Source of the DNA: Glycomyces arizonensis DSM 44726
Lineage (GTDB): Bacteria > Actinomycetota > Actinomycetes > Mycobacteriales > Micromonosporaceae
Direction: 5' to 3'
Assembly (NCBI RefSeq): GCF_000482705.1
Contig: NZ_AXWO01000024.1
Coordinates: forward strand, 1 to 64,000
Length of the DNA: 64,000 bases
Shown: positions 1 through 8,587 of the stretch, one piece after another
Numbering within the stretch: the first letter of the stretch is position 1
Layout: each line of letters begins with the position of its first letter
Program-made: the position numbers and the translations under genes
Notes under the pieces: model-generated
What the model was told of the DNA's origin: nothing
Database searches by the model: none
Seen by the model: the letters and a program-made list of their open reading frames with translations, nothing else

Positions 1-713
1 CCAGCCGCCGCCACACCCCAAGAGGGAAGAGAACCAGACGGAGCCCACCAACCCACCTCCGCCCCGACAGGCCACCCCCGACACCCGCTCACCGCTGCAT
101 CGCCGATACGCCTGAAGCCCAACCGAATACCACCCCGGGGACACCGACCAACCTCAGCCACCAGGCGCCCGCAGAGCGCCCAGCCGGCGCCCGGGGGCGC
201 TACTCCGCCCCTCTGTACCCACCCGCCGCCGTCCTGCACACCACGAAAGTCCTCGCCAGCCTGACAGACGCCCCAAAACCGGTCAAGGAAAAGTTTCTGA
301 GCCTGTGGATAACTCCCCGAGATGGCGTGGTCCACCTGCGAATACTTGGGAAACGGCATACCGCCTTCAAGGACCCGCCCTACCCCTCCACTCCCGTCTT
401 TGTCGCCGCCCACTCGAAGCACAACCGGCAACGACCCCGAAGTCACAGCGACAGCCCCAGCCCCTTCCTACCTCGCGGTCGCCGATCGGTTGAACCCCTA
501 CCCGACCGCGCCTCCGCGTCGGCAGGCCACCCCAAACCCTTCCACCTCTTCGTCGCTGCCTCGCCTGAAGCCGGACCGACGACCACCGACAGCCGAATGA
601 CCGACCCGCTCAATCTCCGCTTCGCTTTCGCCGGCTCGATTGCAGCCAGGCTTCGCAGCCGAACACCGGCTCGATTTCGGTGGCCGGGAAGGGGGCCGCT
701 GTGCCTCTCCGTA
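1..713. other. C-rich stretch without a supported gene
   Basis: No reading frame here looks like protein. The open frames are Pro/Arg/Ser/Thr-rich products of a strong C-over-G bias on the + strand, with no recognisable domain and no convincing ribosome site. The longest runs into the antisense of the TetR gene. One exact match to the DnaA-box consensus in reverse orientation (TGTGGATAA, 304-312) is present, but it is alone. The stretch could be the eroded end of a gene that begins left of the window, or plain intergenic DNA. Confidence 0.45.
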
Positions 714-1310
714 TCAGCCAGAGCTCAGGTCGGCGTCCCCTTCTCCGTGAGACGTTCGAATGCCGTCCATGAGCAGGTCGAGCAGTCGAATCGCTTGGGG
801 TTGCTGCGCGGGGGCGCCGGTGACGCTCAGGATTCCGATCAGTCCCGCGGCGATGTCGGCCGCGTTGATGTCGGGCCGGATGTCGCCGACGGCGCGACCG
901 GCGTCAAGGATGGCACTGATGGCGGCGAGGAGTTTCTCTCGAGTCTCGGCAAGCACGATCTGGTCCGATTCGATCATTGCGCGCAGGGTGGCGAGCATGC
1001 CGTGCTTGGTGGCCAGCCAGTCCGCGAACAGGTCCATCCACAGACGCAACGCGACGGCGGGAGGGTGTTCGTCGAGCAGATCATGTGCCCCGGTGGTCAA
1101 TCGCCTGACTTGGTCCTGGTAGACGGCATCGACGAGTGACTCCCGGGTCGGAAAGTGTCGATAGAGCGTCGCGACCCCGACTCCTGCATCGCGCGCGATG
1201 GCACGCATCGACGGTTCCGCATCCGCGGTGGCGAACGCACGAGCGGCCGCTGCGAGCAGAGTGCCACGGTTGCGTGCCGCGTCGGCTCGCAATCGCTGTG
1301 CGTTCGGCAT
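714..1310 (-). CDS. TetR/AcrR family transcriptional regulator
   Basis: A 198-residue protein of normal TetR length. The N-terminal helix-turn-helix (about residues 15-60) carries the usual MRAIARDAGVGVATLYRHF signature; the C-terminal half is helical and Ala/Leu-rich, as in the ligand and dimer domain. It starts with ATG after a GAAGGG-like ribosome site. It is transcribed divergently from the zinc-free oxidoreductase at 1495, so it most likely represses that gene and itself from the shared region. TetR proteins usually release DNA on binding a small hydrophobic or toxic ligand; which ligand is not visible. The family call is secure, the target is inferred. Confidence 0.93.
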   Translation of the reverse strand: MPNAQRLRADAARNRGTLLAAAARAFATADAEPSMRAIARDAGVGVATLYRHFPTRESLVDAVYQDQVRRLTTGAHDLLDEHPPAVALRLWMDLFADWLATKHGMLATLRAMIESDQIVLAETREKLLAAISAILDAGRAVGDIRPDINAADIAAGLIGILSVTGAPAQQPQAIRLLDLLMDGIRTSHGEGDADLSSG

Positions 1311-1330
1311 CCCTTCACCCTCATCCCTAT

Positions 1331-1387
1331 CCGGAACACGTTTCGGTTGTGTTAGTCTAGTCGAGGCAAAAACGGATCACGTTCCGG
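1331..1387. promoter_or_regulatory. Candidate TetR operator region between divergent genes
   Basis: Two inverted repeats lie between the TetR gene and the oxidoreductase. One is AACAC (1335-1339) with GTGTT (1349-1353), a 19-bp dyad of TetR-operator size. The other is CCGGAAC (1331-1337) with GTTCCGG (1381-1387). On the minus strand a TAGACT hexamer lies just beside the first dyad and could be the regulator's -10 box. The operator role is inferred from position. Confidence 0.45.
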
Positions 1388-1494
1388 TTATTCACCTCGT
1401 CGCCGAGCCTCCACTGCCGACAACTCAGGGCGCGCGGGCGCTGCCGGACCGGACGCGGCCACGTTGAGCACCCCATCGAACAACGGAGCGATCG

Positions 1495-2466
1495 ATGACC
1501 GACCCGATGACTGACACCATGCGCACGGTGCGCTTCCACGAGTACGGCGATCCCGCCGACGTCCTGCGCTTGGAGACCACGCCCATACCGGATCCGGGTC
1601 CCGGACGCGTCCGTGTCGTCGTGCACGCGTGCGGACTGGCCCCGGCCGACTGGGCGCTGTGCCGCGGCCTGTTCCCCGGCGAGCTGCCCCGCGGCATCGG
1701 CTGCGACGTCTCGGGGACGGTCGACGCGATCGGCGAGGACGTCACCGACACCGCCGTCGGCGAGCTCGTCTTCGGAACGACCGACTGGAAGAACTGTCCC
1801 ACCGCAGGAGCGGCCGACCGAGCGATCATGGACCGCTGGGTCCGCGTCCCCGAGGGACTCGACCTCGTGCAGGCGGCTGCGCTGCCGATGGCGGTCGATA
1901 CCGCATATGCGCATCTACACTGGCTGGGGTTCGATCCTGAGAAGACCGTCCTCGTCCACGGCGCCGGAAGCACGATCGGCTTCGCCGCCGTGGAGATCGC
2001 GCTGCTCCGCGGGATGCGGGTGATCGCCACCGCCGGCGAGACCTACGCGCAGCGGCTGCGCGATCTCGGCGCCGCCGTCACCTCTTATGGGGACGGCATG
2101 GTCGACCGCGTGGCGGCCATCAACCGAGGGCCGGTCGACTTGGTCCTGGACACCGCACCGGTCGGGGGTGCGCTGCCGGATCTCGTTCGGATTGCCGGAG
2201 GCGACCCGAAACGCGTACTCACGATCGCCGACTTCGCCGCGGCGGCGGAGCTCGGTGTTCGTGACACCTTCCACGAGGACATGACCCAGCGCGTCGAGCC
2301 GCTCCCGGAGTTCGCGCAGCTCGCCGCCGATGGGAGGTTCGCCGTGCCGGTTGCCCGCACGTTTCCCCTCGATCAGTGGAAGGCGGCGCTCGAGATCAGC
2401 CAGAGCGGCCACGCCCGCGGCAAGCTCCTGCTCCTGCCCGGTGACTCCGGTCCCGCAGCCCGGTAA
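1495..2466 (+). CDS. Medium-chain (quinone-type) NAD(P)-dependent alcohol dehydrogenase
   Basis: A 323-residue MDR-superfamily protein. The N-terminal GroES-like domain (about 10-120) is followed by a Rossmann fold whose nucleotide loop reads VLVHGAGSTIGFAAVE (about 143-158). The zinc-binding Cys/His pattern of true alcohol dehydrogenases is absent, so a quinone-oxidoreductase or enoyl-reductase-like role is more likely, using NADPH to reduce an activated double bond or quinone. ATG at 1495 was chosen because GGAG lies 6 nt upstream; an internal ATG (1507) is possible. It is divergent from the TetR gene, its probable repressor, which suggests induction by a toxic electrophile. The substrate is unknown. 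Confidence 0.88.
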   Translation: MTDPMTDTMRTVRFHEYGDPADVLRLETTPIPDPGPGRVRVVVHACGLAPADWALCRGLFPGELPRGIGCDVSGTVDAIGEDVTDTAVGELVFGTTDWKNCPTAGAADRAIMDRWVRVPEGLDLVQAAALPMAVDTAYAHLHWLGFDPEKTVLVHGAGSTIGFAAVEIALLRGMRVIATAGETYAQRLRDLGAAVTSYGDGMVDRVAAINRGPVDLVLDTAPVGGALPDLVRIAGGDPKRVLTIADFAAAAELGVRDTFHEDMTQRVEPLPEFAQLAADGRFAVPVARTFPLDQWKAALEISQSGHARGKLLLLPGDSGPAAR

Positions 2467-2499
2467 CCGAAGCGCTCCACCCCGGGCCCATATCGACCG

Positions 2500-2796
2500 C
2501 TATTCGATGACGGCGCTGCGGTGCGTGTGGGCGGGCGGCTGCGGCCAGATTTGAGCGGCCCAGGCTTGGACCTTCTCCCAGTCCTTGCGGTTCGACCAGG
2601 ACGCGATGACGTCCACCCCCTCATACCAGCCGCCCACCCGCCAGATCATCATGCTGTCGTCGGTGACAACGAGGGCATCTCCCGGATAGAGGTCAACGCA
2701 CTGCCGGTACTTCCGCCACGGCGTCCTGTAACTGACTCGCCATGGCGTGGCACTGATCAGCGGTATCACCCCCCCGCGCCATGAGGAGGCCGGCAA
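2500..2796 (-). CDS. Small hypothetical protein, start uncertain
   Basis: The frame encodes 98 residues, but only the part after about residue 28 looks like real protein: a Trp/Tyr/Asp-rich globular stretch containing VDLYPGDALVVTDDSMMIWR and ending at SAVIE. The first third overlaps the next frame upstream (2693-2959) and resembles a shadow of it. I see no family. Either this is a short gene with a start inside the overlap, or it is the C-terminal half of the upstream membrane protein separated by a one-base frameshift: reading across about 2695 would join ...AEVPAV directly to VDLYPG.... No strong ribosome site decides between these. Confidence 0.5.
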   Translation of the reverse strand: MPASSWRGGVIPLISATPWRVSYRTPWRKYRQCVDLYPGDALVVTDDSMMIWRVGGWYEGVDVIASWSNRKDWEKVQAWAAQIWPQPPAHTHRSAVIE

Positions 2797-2959
2797 TGAA
2801 CGTCACCAGCACCATCAGGGCAAGCATGATGTAGCTGAACGGCGGAGCCTCTGTCTCCACCCATATGAACAACGCGATTCCCGTGCTCACCATCCCCAGC
2901 AGCGTTGCGATGGCGATGTAGCGGGGCGAATAGCGAATCTTCACGAGAGGGGCGACCAT
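2693..2959 (-). CDS. Small two-helix membrane protein
   Basis: An 88-residue protein from ATG at 2959. Two hydrophobic helices are clear: about 14-32 (IATLLGMVSTGIALFIW) and about 40-62 (IMLALMVLVTFIAGLLM), followed by a short polar tail. No family recognised. It overlaps the 98-residue frame downstream by about 100 bp in another phase. The two tails read more naturally as one protein of about 155 residues, a membrane hairpin plus a soluble domain, so a frameshift or sequencing error near 2695 should be considered. It has no obvious functional link to the glycosidase downstream of it or the oxidoreductase. Confidence 0.55.
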   Translation of the reverse strand: MVAPLVKIRYSPRYIAIATLLGMVSTGIALFIWVETEAPPFSYIMLALMVLVTFIAGLLMARGGDTADQCHAMASQLQDAVAEVPAVR

Positions 2960-3084
2960 ACGTACGATTATCCCCGTCCCGAAACATCCCTGGGCACACC
3001 GCAACGACAGCGGGTGCGAAGCCTCCCGACTCCGCACCCGCCTACCCTCACATTTCGGTCTTCGTCGGCCGCAGCCGTCCTTCG

Positions 3085-5979
3085 TCAGTGGGCGAGTTCG
3101 ACGTCCACATAGTCTAGGTCCACTGTGCCCGGCCGTGGTTCGTCGAGCTGGTCGGGATCGCTCTTGGCGAGGGTGATCACCGAGGTTCCTTCCGGCAGTT
3201 CGACGGTCACCGTCGTGGTGCCGACCATGTCCCGGTACTGGGTCGGCGTGTACGTCACTTCCTGCCATTCGCCGTCGCCGACGCGCAGCAGCTGCCCGGA
3301 GGTGATCTGCGCGCGCCGCTCCTCCTCGGTCCCCGCCGTCGAGTAGCCGATGGTGAGTTCGTACGTGCCCGCGGAAGGCACGGTCACCGGCAGGCGCAGG
3401 TTGCTGTCCTCGCCTTCGAACCCGCGGACGTAGGCGGCCCCGGAGAAGTAGGCGGCGGAGAAGTTGCCCTCGGACATGTCCACTTCGACCAGTTCGGCGC
3501 CGGTCCACTCACCGTCCTCGGCCTGGAGGCGCTCGCTGAACGGCGTCGCCTCAAGGTAGTCGACGCCGATGCCGTCGAGTTCGACCGCGATCCAGTTCCT
3601 GCCCTCCCGCAGTTCGACGGAGGTGGAGGCGGTGGCGAACGCAGCGCCGGTCGGCTCGTAGGTGAACTCGGTCCGCTGCCCGTTGACGCGGACGTCGCCG
3701 GTCGCAGCCTCGCCCGAGTCGTTGGTGTAGCGGATGGCGAGGTCGTAGGCCCCGGCCACCGGAGCGTCGACGGTGAAGAGCAGCTCGTTCGCCCAGGGGC
3801 GGGCTTCGACGTATTCGTTGTCGGAGGCCAGCGGACTGTCCTCGTCGCGCAGCCAGCGGGCCGGGAAGGCGTCCTCGGCCTCGTAGCGGCTGACCGCGCC
3901 GGGGAAGTCGGGCGCGTCGCGCTCGGGAGTGATGACCGCGTAATAGGCGTCGGTGGCCTTCAGGCCCTGCACGGGCACGGAGATCGCGCCGTCGTCGAGC
4001 CGGTAGGCGCCCTCGAACAGGGCCACCGGCCCTTCGGAGACGCCGTCCGTGCCGGTCCACTCGGTGGTGAAGACCTGCACGTTCGCCTTGCGCCCGAAGC
4101 CCCTCAGGGAGTCGAGGCCCTGAACGTCGAGCCGGATGTCGCCCTCGCCGCCGCCGAAGACCACCTTCGCGGTGTTCGTCTCGGCGTCGGCGCTGGCGAA
4201 GCCCTCCAGTGCGGGGATCTGCTCGACGCCGGTCATGGCCGTGGCCACGGTGGCGTCGCGGCCGTTGCCCGAGGCGTCGGGCGCGGTGGTGCCCTCGGCC
4301 TCGTCGAAGCGGTACCAGGCGACGTCGCCGCCGCCGGTCGTCCCGGCCGGGGAGTCCATGAGGGACTGTACTTCGGTCCCGGACAGGCCGCGGCCGAAGA
4401 TCTGGAACTCGTCGACGGCGGCGTTGAGCAGCGGGTCGGCCGCGTACTGGGACTCGCCGATCCAGTTCTGGGTGGTCTGTCCCATGTCGCCGGGGCTCAG
4501 CGTCATCGCGTCGTTCACGCCGACCGCCTCGCCGTCGACGTACAGGGTCCCCGTGTCGCCGTTCTTGACGACCGCGACGTGCGACCACTGCCCGGTGGGG
4601 AGCGTCCCGGCGTCGCTGGCGATCTGCTGGACGGTGTCGCCCACCTTGAGGTCGAAGCGCAGGCCCGCGCCGTCGTTGACGGTGAGGAACATGTTGTTGT
4701 CGGTGCCCGTGCCGAAGTCGAAGATCCGCGACCACTGGGTGTTGGCGTCGGGCTTGACCCAAGTGGCGACGGTGAAGTCGCCCAGGCCGCCCACGACGTC
4801 GCCGGGGAGCTCCACATAGGTGTTGGGGTCGTCGCCGCCGAGGCCGAGGGCGCCGCCGAAGCCGTCCTGGCCGTCGATGCGGGTGGACGGGGCGGGGACC
4901 GGCTCGCCGATCTCGATGTAGCGGCCGGTGTTGGTCGGCGGGGTCACCTCCACCATCTGGCCGGTCATCTGGCCGTACCACTTGAACAGCCAGTAGTTCC
5001 CGGTCGGCTGCGGATCGGTGGCCGGGCCGGAGCCGCCGCCGGTGGGCACGAGCAGGTCGGACAGGCGCCCGGGCTTGTGCCAGAAGGCGAGGTTGGCGGT
5101 GTCGACGCCCGCGCGTTCCATGCGGGCGATGAAGCGGGTGAGCCAGCCGGGGACGCCCGCGTCGCGCGGGGAGCCGTACTCGTTGATGCTGATGGGGCGC
5201 GGCTCGATGCCCAGTTCGGTCTCGAGCCCGCGGTAGAAGGCGACGTGCGATTCGACGTTGAGGCCCTCGACGGGGCCGAGCTCGTGCCAGGAGACGATGT
5301 CGGGCACGGTGCCACTGGCGACGGCGTGGGTCATGAACTCGCGCAGCCCGGCCTTGTAATCGCGGTCGTAGCTGGGTCCGATGATGGGCGTGTCGGGGTC
5401 GAGTTCGCGGATGAGGCGGTAGGTGCGGTCCCACATCTCGAAGTACGAGCCCCAGTCGTCGTTCCAGGTCCACTGGGGTTCGTTCCAGATCTCGTAGCCG
5501 TAGACGTTGTCGGCGCCGGAGTCTTGGACGGCGGTGACCATCTTCTCGACCCCGGCGTACCAGTAGTCGTCGCCCTGCCACTGGTAGGGGAAGGTCGGGA
5601 AGATGTCGGGGAGGCGGACGGTCACGGTGGCGCCGTTGCGGGCGGCGGTCTCCCAGACGTCGAGCGTGTCGCCGACGGGTTCGGGTTCGCCGTTGGGCAG
5701 ATGGGTGGCGCCGGGCGGGGGCTGGGTGAACATCTTGGGGCTGGTGGGCGCGATCCACTCGTCGGGCGGCCAGCCTTCGTCGCCGATGCCGTAGAGCGAG
5801 CCCGAGGCGGCGTGGTCGACGTTCTTGAGCGGTTGGGAGACGTCGACGGTGAGGACCGTCGGGTCGATCTGGGGTTCCTCTGCTTCCTCTGCGGCACTGG
5901 GGAGCGCGGCCGCGACGGTTGCGGTGGCGGTGATCATGGCGGTCGTGGCAGTGAGTGCGAGGAGTCGCCTTCGCATCAT
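3085..5979 (-). CDS. Secreted multidomain clan GH-A glycosidase (GH39-like) with LamG and CBM6/35-like modules
   Basis: A 964-residue exported enzyme. A twin-Arg-poor Sec signal covers about 1-30 (MMRRRLLALTATTAM, Ala-rich end). The catalytic (beta/alpha)8 part (about 45-365) shows the clan GH-A pair: acid/base E167 in YEIWNEPQW and a probable nucleophile E267 in ISINEYGS. This spacing and the NEP motif fit GH39-type enzymes (beta-xylosidase or related), though I would not fix the family. A LamG/concanavalin-like domain follows (about 372-540), then a linker region, then two beta-sandwich modules beginning YEAEDA (about 705) and LQAEDG (about 815), typical of CBM6/CBM35. It therefore probably cleaves a plant polysaccharide outside the cell. 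It is a single gene with its own operator-like palindrome 57 bp upstream. Confidence 0.85.
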   Translation of the reverse strand: MMRRRLLALTATTAMITATATVAAALPSAAEEAEEPQIDPTVLTVDVSQPLKNVDHAASGSLYGIGDEGWPPDEWIAPTSPKMFTQPPPGATHLPNGEPEPVGDTLDVWETAARNGATVTVRLPDIFPTFPYQWQGDDYWYAGVEKMVTAVQDSGADNVYGYEIWNEPQWTWNDDWGSYFEMWDRTYRLIRELDPDTPIIGPSYDRDYKAGLREFMTHAVASGTVPDIVSWHELGPVEGLNVESHVAFYRGLETELGIEPRPISINEYGSPRDAGVPGWLTRFIARMERAGVDTANLAFWHKPGRLSDLLVPTGGGSGPATDPQPTGNYWLFKWYGQMTGQMVEVTPPTNTGRYIEIGEPVPAPSTRIDGQDGFGGALGLGGDDPNTYVELPGDVVGGLGDFTVATWVKPDANTQWSRIFDFGTGTDNNMFLTVNDGAGLRFDLKVGDTVQQIASDAGTLPTGQWSHVAVVKNGDTGTLYVDGEAVGVNDAMTLSPGDMGQTTQNWIGESQYAADPLLNAAVDEFQIFGRGLSGTEVQSLMDSPAGTTGGGDVAWYRFDEAEGTTAPDASGNGRDATVATAMTGVEQIPALEGFASADAETNTAKVVFGGGEGDIRLDVQGLDSLRGFGRKANVQVFTTEWTGTDGVSEGPVALFEGAYRLDDGAISVPVQGLKATDAYYAVITPERDAPDFPGAVSRYEAEDAFPARWLRDEDSPLASDNEYVEARPWANELLFTVDAPVAGAYDLAIRYTNDSGEAATGDVRVNGQRTEFTYEPTGAAFATASTSVELREGRNWIAVELDGIGVDYLEATPFSERLQAEDGEWTGAELVEVDMSEGNFSAAYFSGAAYVRGFEGEDSNLRLPVTVPSAGTYELTIGYSTAGTEEERRAQITSGQLLRVGDGEWQEVTYTPTQYRDMVGTTTVTVELPEGTSVITLAKSDPDQLDEPRPGTVDLDYVDVELAH

Positions 5980-6035
5980 CGTCCTCCGGTGAGGGCCGCG
6001 GGGCGGCGCGGCGGGTCGGTTGCCTCAGAAAGATT

Positions 6036-6051
6036 CCGAAAACGTTTTCGG
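6036..6051. promoter_or_regulatory. Perfect 16-bp LacI-type palindrome upstream of the glycosidase
   Basis: CCGAAAACGTTTTCGG is a perfect palindrome with the central CG step typical of LacI/GalR-family operators. It lies 57 bp upstream of the glycosidase ATG (minus strand), where a promoter would be. Known actinobacterial LacI regulators such as CebR repress cellulolytic genes from similar sites, but with a different core. No lacI gene is in the window, so the regulator is unknown. The rest of the 5980-6314 gap contains no gene I can support. Confidence 0.7.
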
Positions 6052-6314
6052 GGATATTACCGTTAACATCGAGACGGGTCAAGAGATGGGAATGCATCGA
6101 TTAAGACCGCAGTGCGACCGACGATTCGCCTCGCAGGAGGTGACTCGGGTGCCCTCGACGGCGGTGGGCGGTCAGGCGCTCTCGCGCAGACAGATCGGAC
6201 CGACCCGATGGTGACGGCGCCGGGCTCCGCCAGACGCTCGCGCGCGGAGCGGATCCAGGAGAGCGGGCCGATCATCTCGACGTCGGACCGCCGGACACTC
6301 GCGTGCGGAGCGGA

Positions 6315-6635
6315 TCAGACTCCGGTGACGGTGGTGAGGATGAACACGGAGTCCTCGAGCGCGGTCAGCCCGTGGCGCTCGTGCGGGATGGGCGCGGTCT
6401 GGTGCTCGCCGAGCTCGACGTCGCCGCCGGCGGCCGTCAGCCTCACGCGCCCGCGCAGCACCAGGAGGGCGGCGGCGACCGGCGGCTCGTGGTCGTCCAG
6501 CTTGAAGCCCTCGGCCATGGCGATGAGGTTCTGCCGCAGCGGACCGTCGTGCAGCAGCTGCTCGCTGCTGCGGCCGTGCCTGGCCTCCTTGGCGGCGCCG
6601 AGGTGTTCATCGGCCAATCGAGCGAGATCGTTCAC
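6315..6635 (-). CDS. Small single-domain cupin
   Basis: A 106-residue protein starting with GTG behind AGGAG. The second half forms a short cupin barrel (VLRGRVRLTAAGGDVELGEHQTAPIPHERHGL), with conserved Gly and two His residues that could bind a metal; the N-terminal 40 residues are helical. Such proteins often sense or buffer small molecules or are minor oxygenase or isomerase partners; the substrate cannot be read. It sits on the same strand 186 bp downstream of bioD and may be the last gene of the biotin operon or an independent gene. The 186-bp gap holds no frame I trust. Confidence 0.8.
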   Translation of the reverse strand: MNDLARLADEHLGAAKEARHGRSSEQLLHDGPLRQNLIAMAEGFKLDDHEPPVAAALLVLRGRVRLTAAGGDVELGEHQTAPIPHERHGLTALEDSVFILTTVTGV

Positions 6636-6821
6636 GGCAACTCCTGCATCCGGTGGGTACCAGAGGGTTCCAGATCGGTTCTTCCCGAACCGGAGTATAC
6701 GGCCGCGGCGTTGGTGCCACGGCGGGTTCGGCGCACTCGGCCCGTGCCGGGGGCCGGAGGTCGGCCCGATGATGATCGGCGTGCGGGCCTCGTCGATGAG
6801 CCCGCCTCCCCGGGCCGGAGG

Positions 6822-7472
6822 TCAGCCCCGGTCGAGGTCGAGCCATTCGGTGGCGGTGAGGCGGAAGACCTCCGGGGCGAGGTCCCCCGCGCCGTCGGGA
6901 ATCCAGCCGAGGCGGTCGCCCGGGAGGTCCTTGATGTTCTCGAACTCGGCCAGTCCCGGGTGGTGCGGCCAGGCGCCGATGACCACGGCCGCTTCGACAC
7001 CGCGCCTGGCGAGGGCCTCGAGCGTCAGCGTGGTGTGGTTGAGGGTCCCCAGGCCCGCCCGCGCCACCACGACGGCCGGACAGCCGAGCTCGACGGCGAG
7101 ATCGCGCACCGTCCAACCGCCCTCGCCGATCTGGACGAGGAGCCCCCCGGCCCCTTCGAGCAGCACCACGTCCGCCGTGCACTCCAGCGCGGCGTCGGCG
7201 ACCTCGCGGAGCTTCAGCAGCGGTGCCTCGGCCCTCCTGGCGGCGGTGAACGGCGCCAGCGGGTCCGGATAGCGGACGAGGCAGCGCGCGGGGGCGCCGC
7301 TGAGGCGGTGCACCGTCGCGGCGTCGTCATCGTCGCCGGTCTGGGCGACCTTGATGACCTCCACGGTGGTGCCCCTCGCCATCAGGTGCGCCGCGATGGC
7401 GGCCGTCGTGACGGTCTTGCCGACGCCCGTGTCGGTGCCGGTGACGACCACGGGGCCTTCGAATGCGATCAC
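6822..7472 (-). CDS. bioD: Dethiobiotin synthetase (BioD)
   Basis: A 216-residue enzyme of standard BioD length. It closes the ureido ring of 7,8-diaminopelargonate with CO2 and ATP to give dethiobiotin, the penultimate step of biotin synthesis. The P-loop GTDTGVGKT (about 11-19), the KVAQTG region (about 41-46) that contains the carbamate-forming Lys, and the LLEGAGGL motif (about 104-111) are all visible. Its ATG overlaps the bioF stop (ATGA), so translation is coupled. The order on this strand is bioA-bioF-bioD; biotin synthase bioB is not in the window and must lie elsewhere. Confidence 0.97.
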   Translation of the reverse strand: MIAFEGPVVVTGTDTGVGKTVTTAAIAAHLMARGTTVEVIKVAQTGDDDDAATVHRLSGAPARCLVRYPDPLAPFTAARRAEAPLLKLREVADAALECTADVVLLEGAGGLLVQIGEGGWTVRDLAVELGCPAVVVARAGLGTLNHTTLTLEALARRGVEAAVVIGAWPHHPGLAEFENIKDLPGDRLGWIPDGAGDLAPEVFRLTATEWLDLDRG

Positions 7473-8587
7473 GGTCGCTCCTCCCTGACGGCCTGGACGG
7501 CCTTGTCGAAGTCGGCGGCCTCGACGCCGGTGTTGATCGTAATCCGCAGCCGGGACCGGTGGTCGGGCGTGGAGGGCGGACGGAAGCAGCCGACGGCGAC
7601 GCCGCGCTCGGCGCAGCGGCGGGCCCAGGCCGCGGCCGCGTGCGCGTCTCCGGCCGGAGGGGAGAGGACTCCGGCGGCGGGGCGCGGCGCGTCCAGTGCC
7701 TCGGCGGCGCTGGAGGCGCGGCGGGCGAGTTCGGCGCGGGCGTCGTCGGCGCCTCGGGCGAGCGTGAGCGCCGCGGCGGCACCGGCGATGACGGCGGGCG
7801 GCGGCGCGGTGTCGTAGACGAACGGGCGGCTGGTGTCGGTCAGGTGTCGGCGCAGGGCGGCGGGGCCCGCGATGACGCCTCCGGCCGAGCCGAGGGCCTT
7901 GGAGAGCGTGGCGGTGACGACCACGCCGGGGTCGCCGCTCAGCCCGGCGGCCGCCACTCCCCCGGCGCCTCGCGGGCCGATCGTGCCGATGGCGTGCGCC
8001 TCGTCGACCACGAGCAGCGCGTCGTGGGCGGAGGTCAGGGCGTGGATCTCGCGCAGCGGCGCGGCGTCGCCGAGGACCGAGTAGACCGATTCGATCGCGA
8101 CGACGGAGGGACGCAGTGTCGACAGTTGGCGTTCGAGGTCGTCGAGGTCGTTGTGCGCGAAGGTGTCCGCTTGGCCGTGCTCGGCGGTATTGCGCTTGGC
8201 GGCACTGTGTTTGGCGGCGTCGTGGAGGGAGGCGTGTGCGTGGGCGTCGAGCAGGACGGGGCCGGGCAGGGCCGCGAGCGCGCCGAGGTTCGCCAGGTAG
8301 CCCGAGGAGTAGAGGGTCGCGGTCTCGGCGCGGAGGTGGCGGGCGATCGCGTCCTCGAAGGACTCGTGCAGCTCGGTGGTGCCGCGGACGAGCCGCGACC
8401 CGCCCGCTCCGAGCCCGTGCTCCTCGAGCGCCGCAACGGCGGCGGCGATGACTCGCGGATGCCTGCTCAGCCCCAGGTAGTCGTTGCCCGCCAGGTCGAC
8501 CGCCTCGGTCCGGGGCCGGACGGTGCGCGCCAGCCCGGCGCGCTCGCGCAGCGCCGCCTTGCGCTCCAGGCGGTCCCAGAGTTTCAT
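7469..8587 (-). CDS. bioF: 8-amino-7-oxononanoate synthase (BioF)
   Basis: A 372-residue PLP enzyme that condenses pimeloyl-ACP or -CoA with L-alanine to KAPA. Hallmarks are LAGNDYLGLSRHP (about 32-44), GAGGSRLVRGT (about 60-70), the PLP-ring Asp in VVDEAHAIG (about 193-201), and the Schiff-base Lys K230 in TATLSKALGSAGG. Between HASLHD and FAHNDLDD the protein carries a few extra Ala/Lys/His-rich residues (about 124-141) compared with the usual family spacing; this is probably a tolerated loop insertion. It is coupled on both sides by ATGA overlaps, with bioA upstream and bioD downstream. Confidence 0.97.
   Translation of the reverse strand: MKLWDRLERKAALRERAGLARTVRPRTEAVDLAGNDYLGLSRHPRVIAAAVAALEEHGLGAGGSRLVRGTTELHESFEDAIARHLRAETATLYSSGYLANLGALAALPGPVLLDAHAHASLHDAAKHSAAKRNTAEHGQADTFAHNDLDDLERQLSTLRPSVVAIESVYSVLGDAAPLREIHALTSAHDALLVVDEAHAIGTIGPRGAGGVAAAGLSGDPGVVVTATLSKALGSAGGVIAGPAALRRHLTDTSRPFVYDTAPPPAVIAGAAAALTLARGADDARAELARRASSAAEALDAPRPAAGVLSPPAGDAHAAAAWARRCAERGVAVGCFRPPSTPDHRSRLRITINTGVEAADFDKAVQAVREERP

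Noticed and set aside
304-312. Perfect DnaA-box match TGTGGATAA
   Set aside because: Only one copy is seen; an origin needs a cluster and neighbours such as dnaA or dnaN, which are absent.
327-1139. Long open frame on the + strand
   Set aside because: Composition is Arg/Pro/Ser-rich and half of it is antisense to the TetR gene.
3551-6097. 848-codon open frame in another phase of the glycosidase gene
   Set aside because: Arg/Pro/His-rich shadow frame caused by GC-rich third positions; the 964-residue frame has signal peptide and catalytic motifs.
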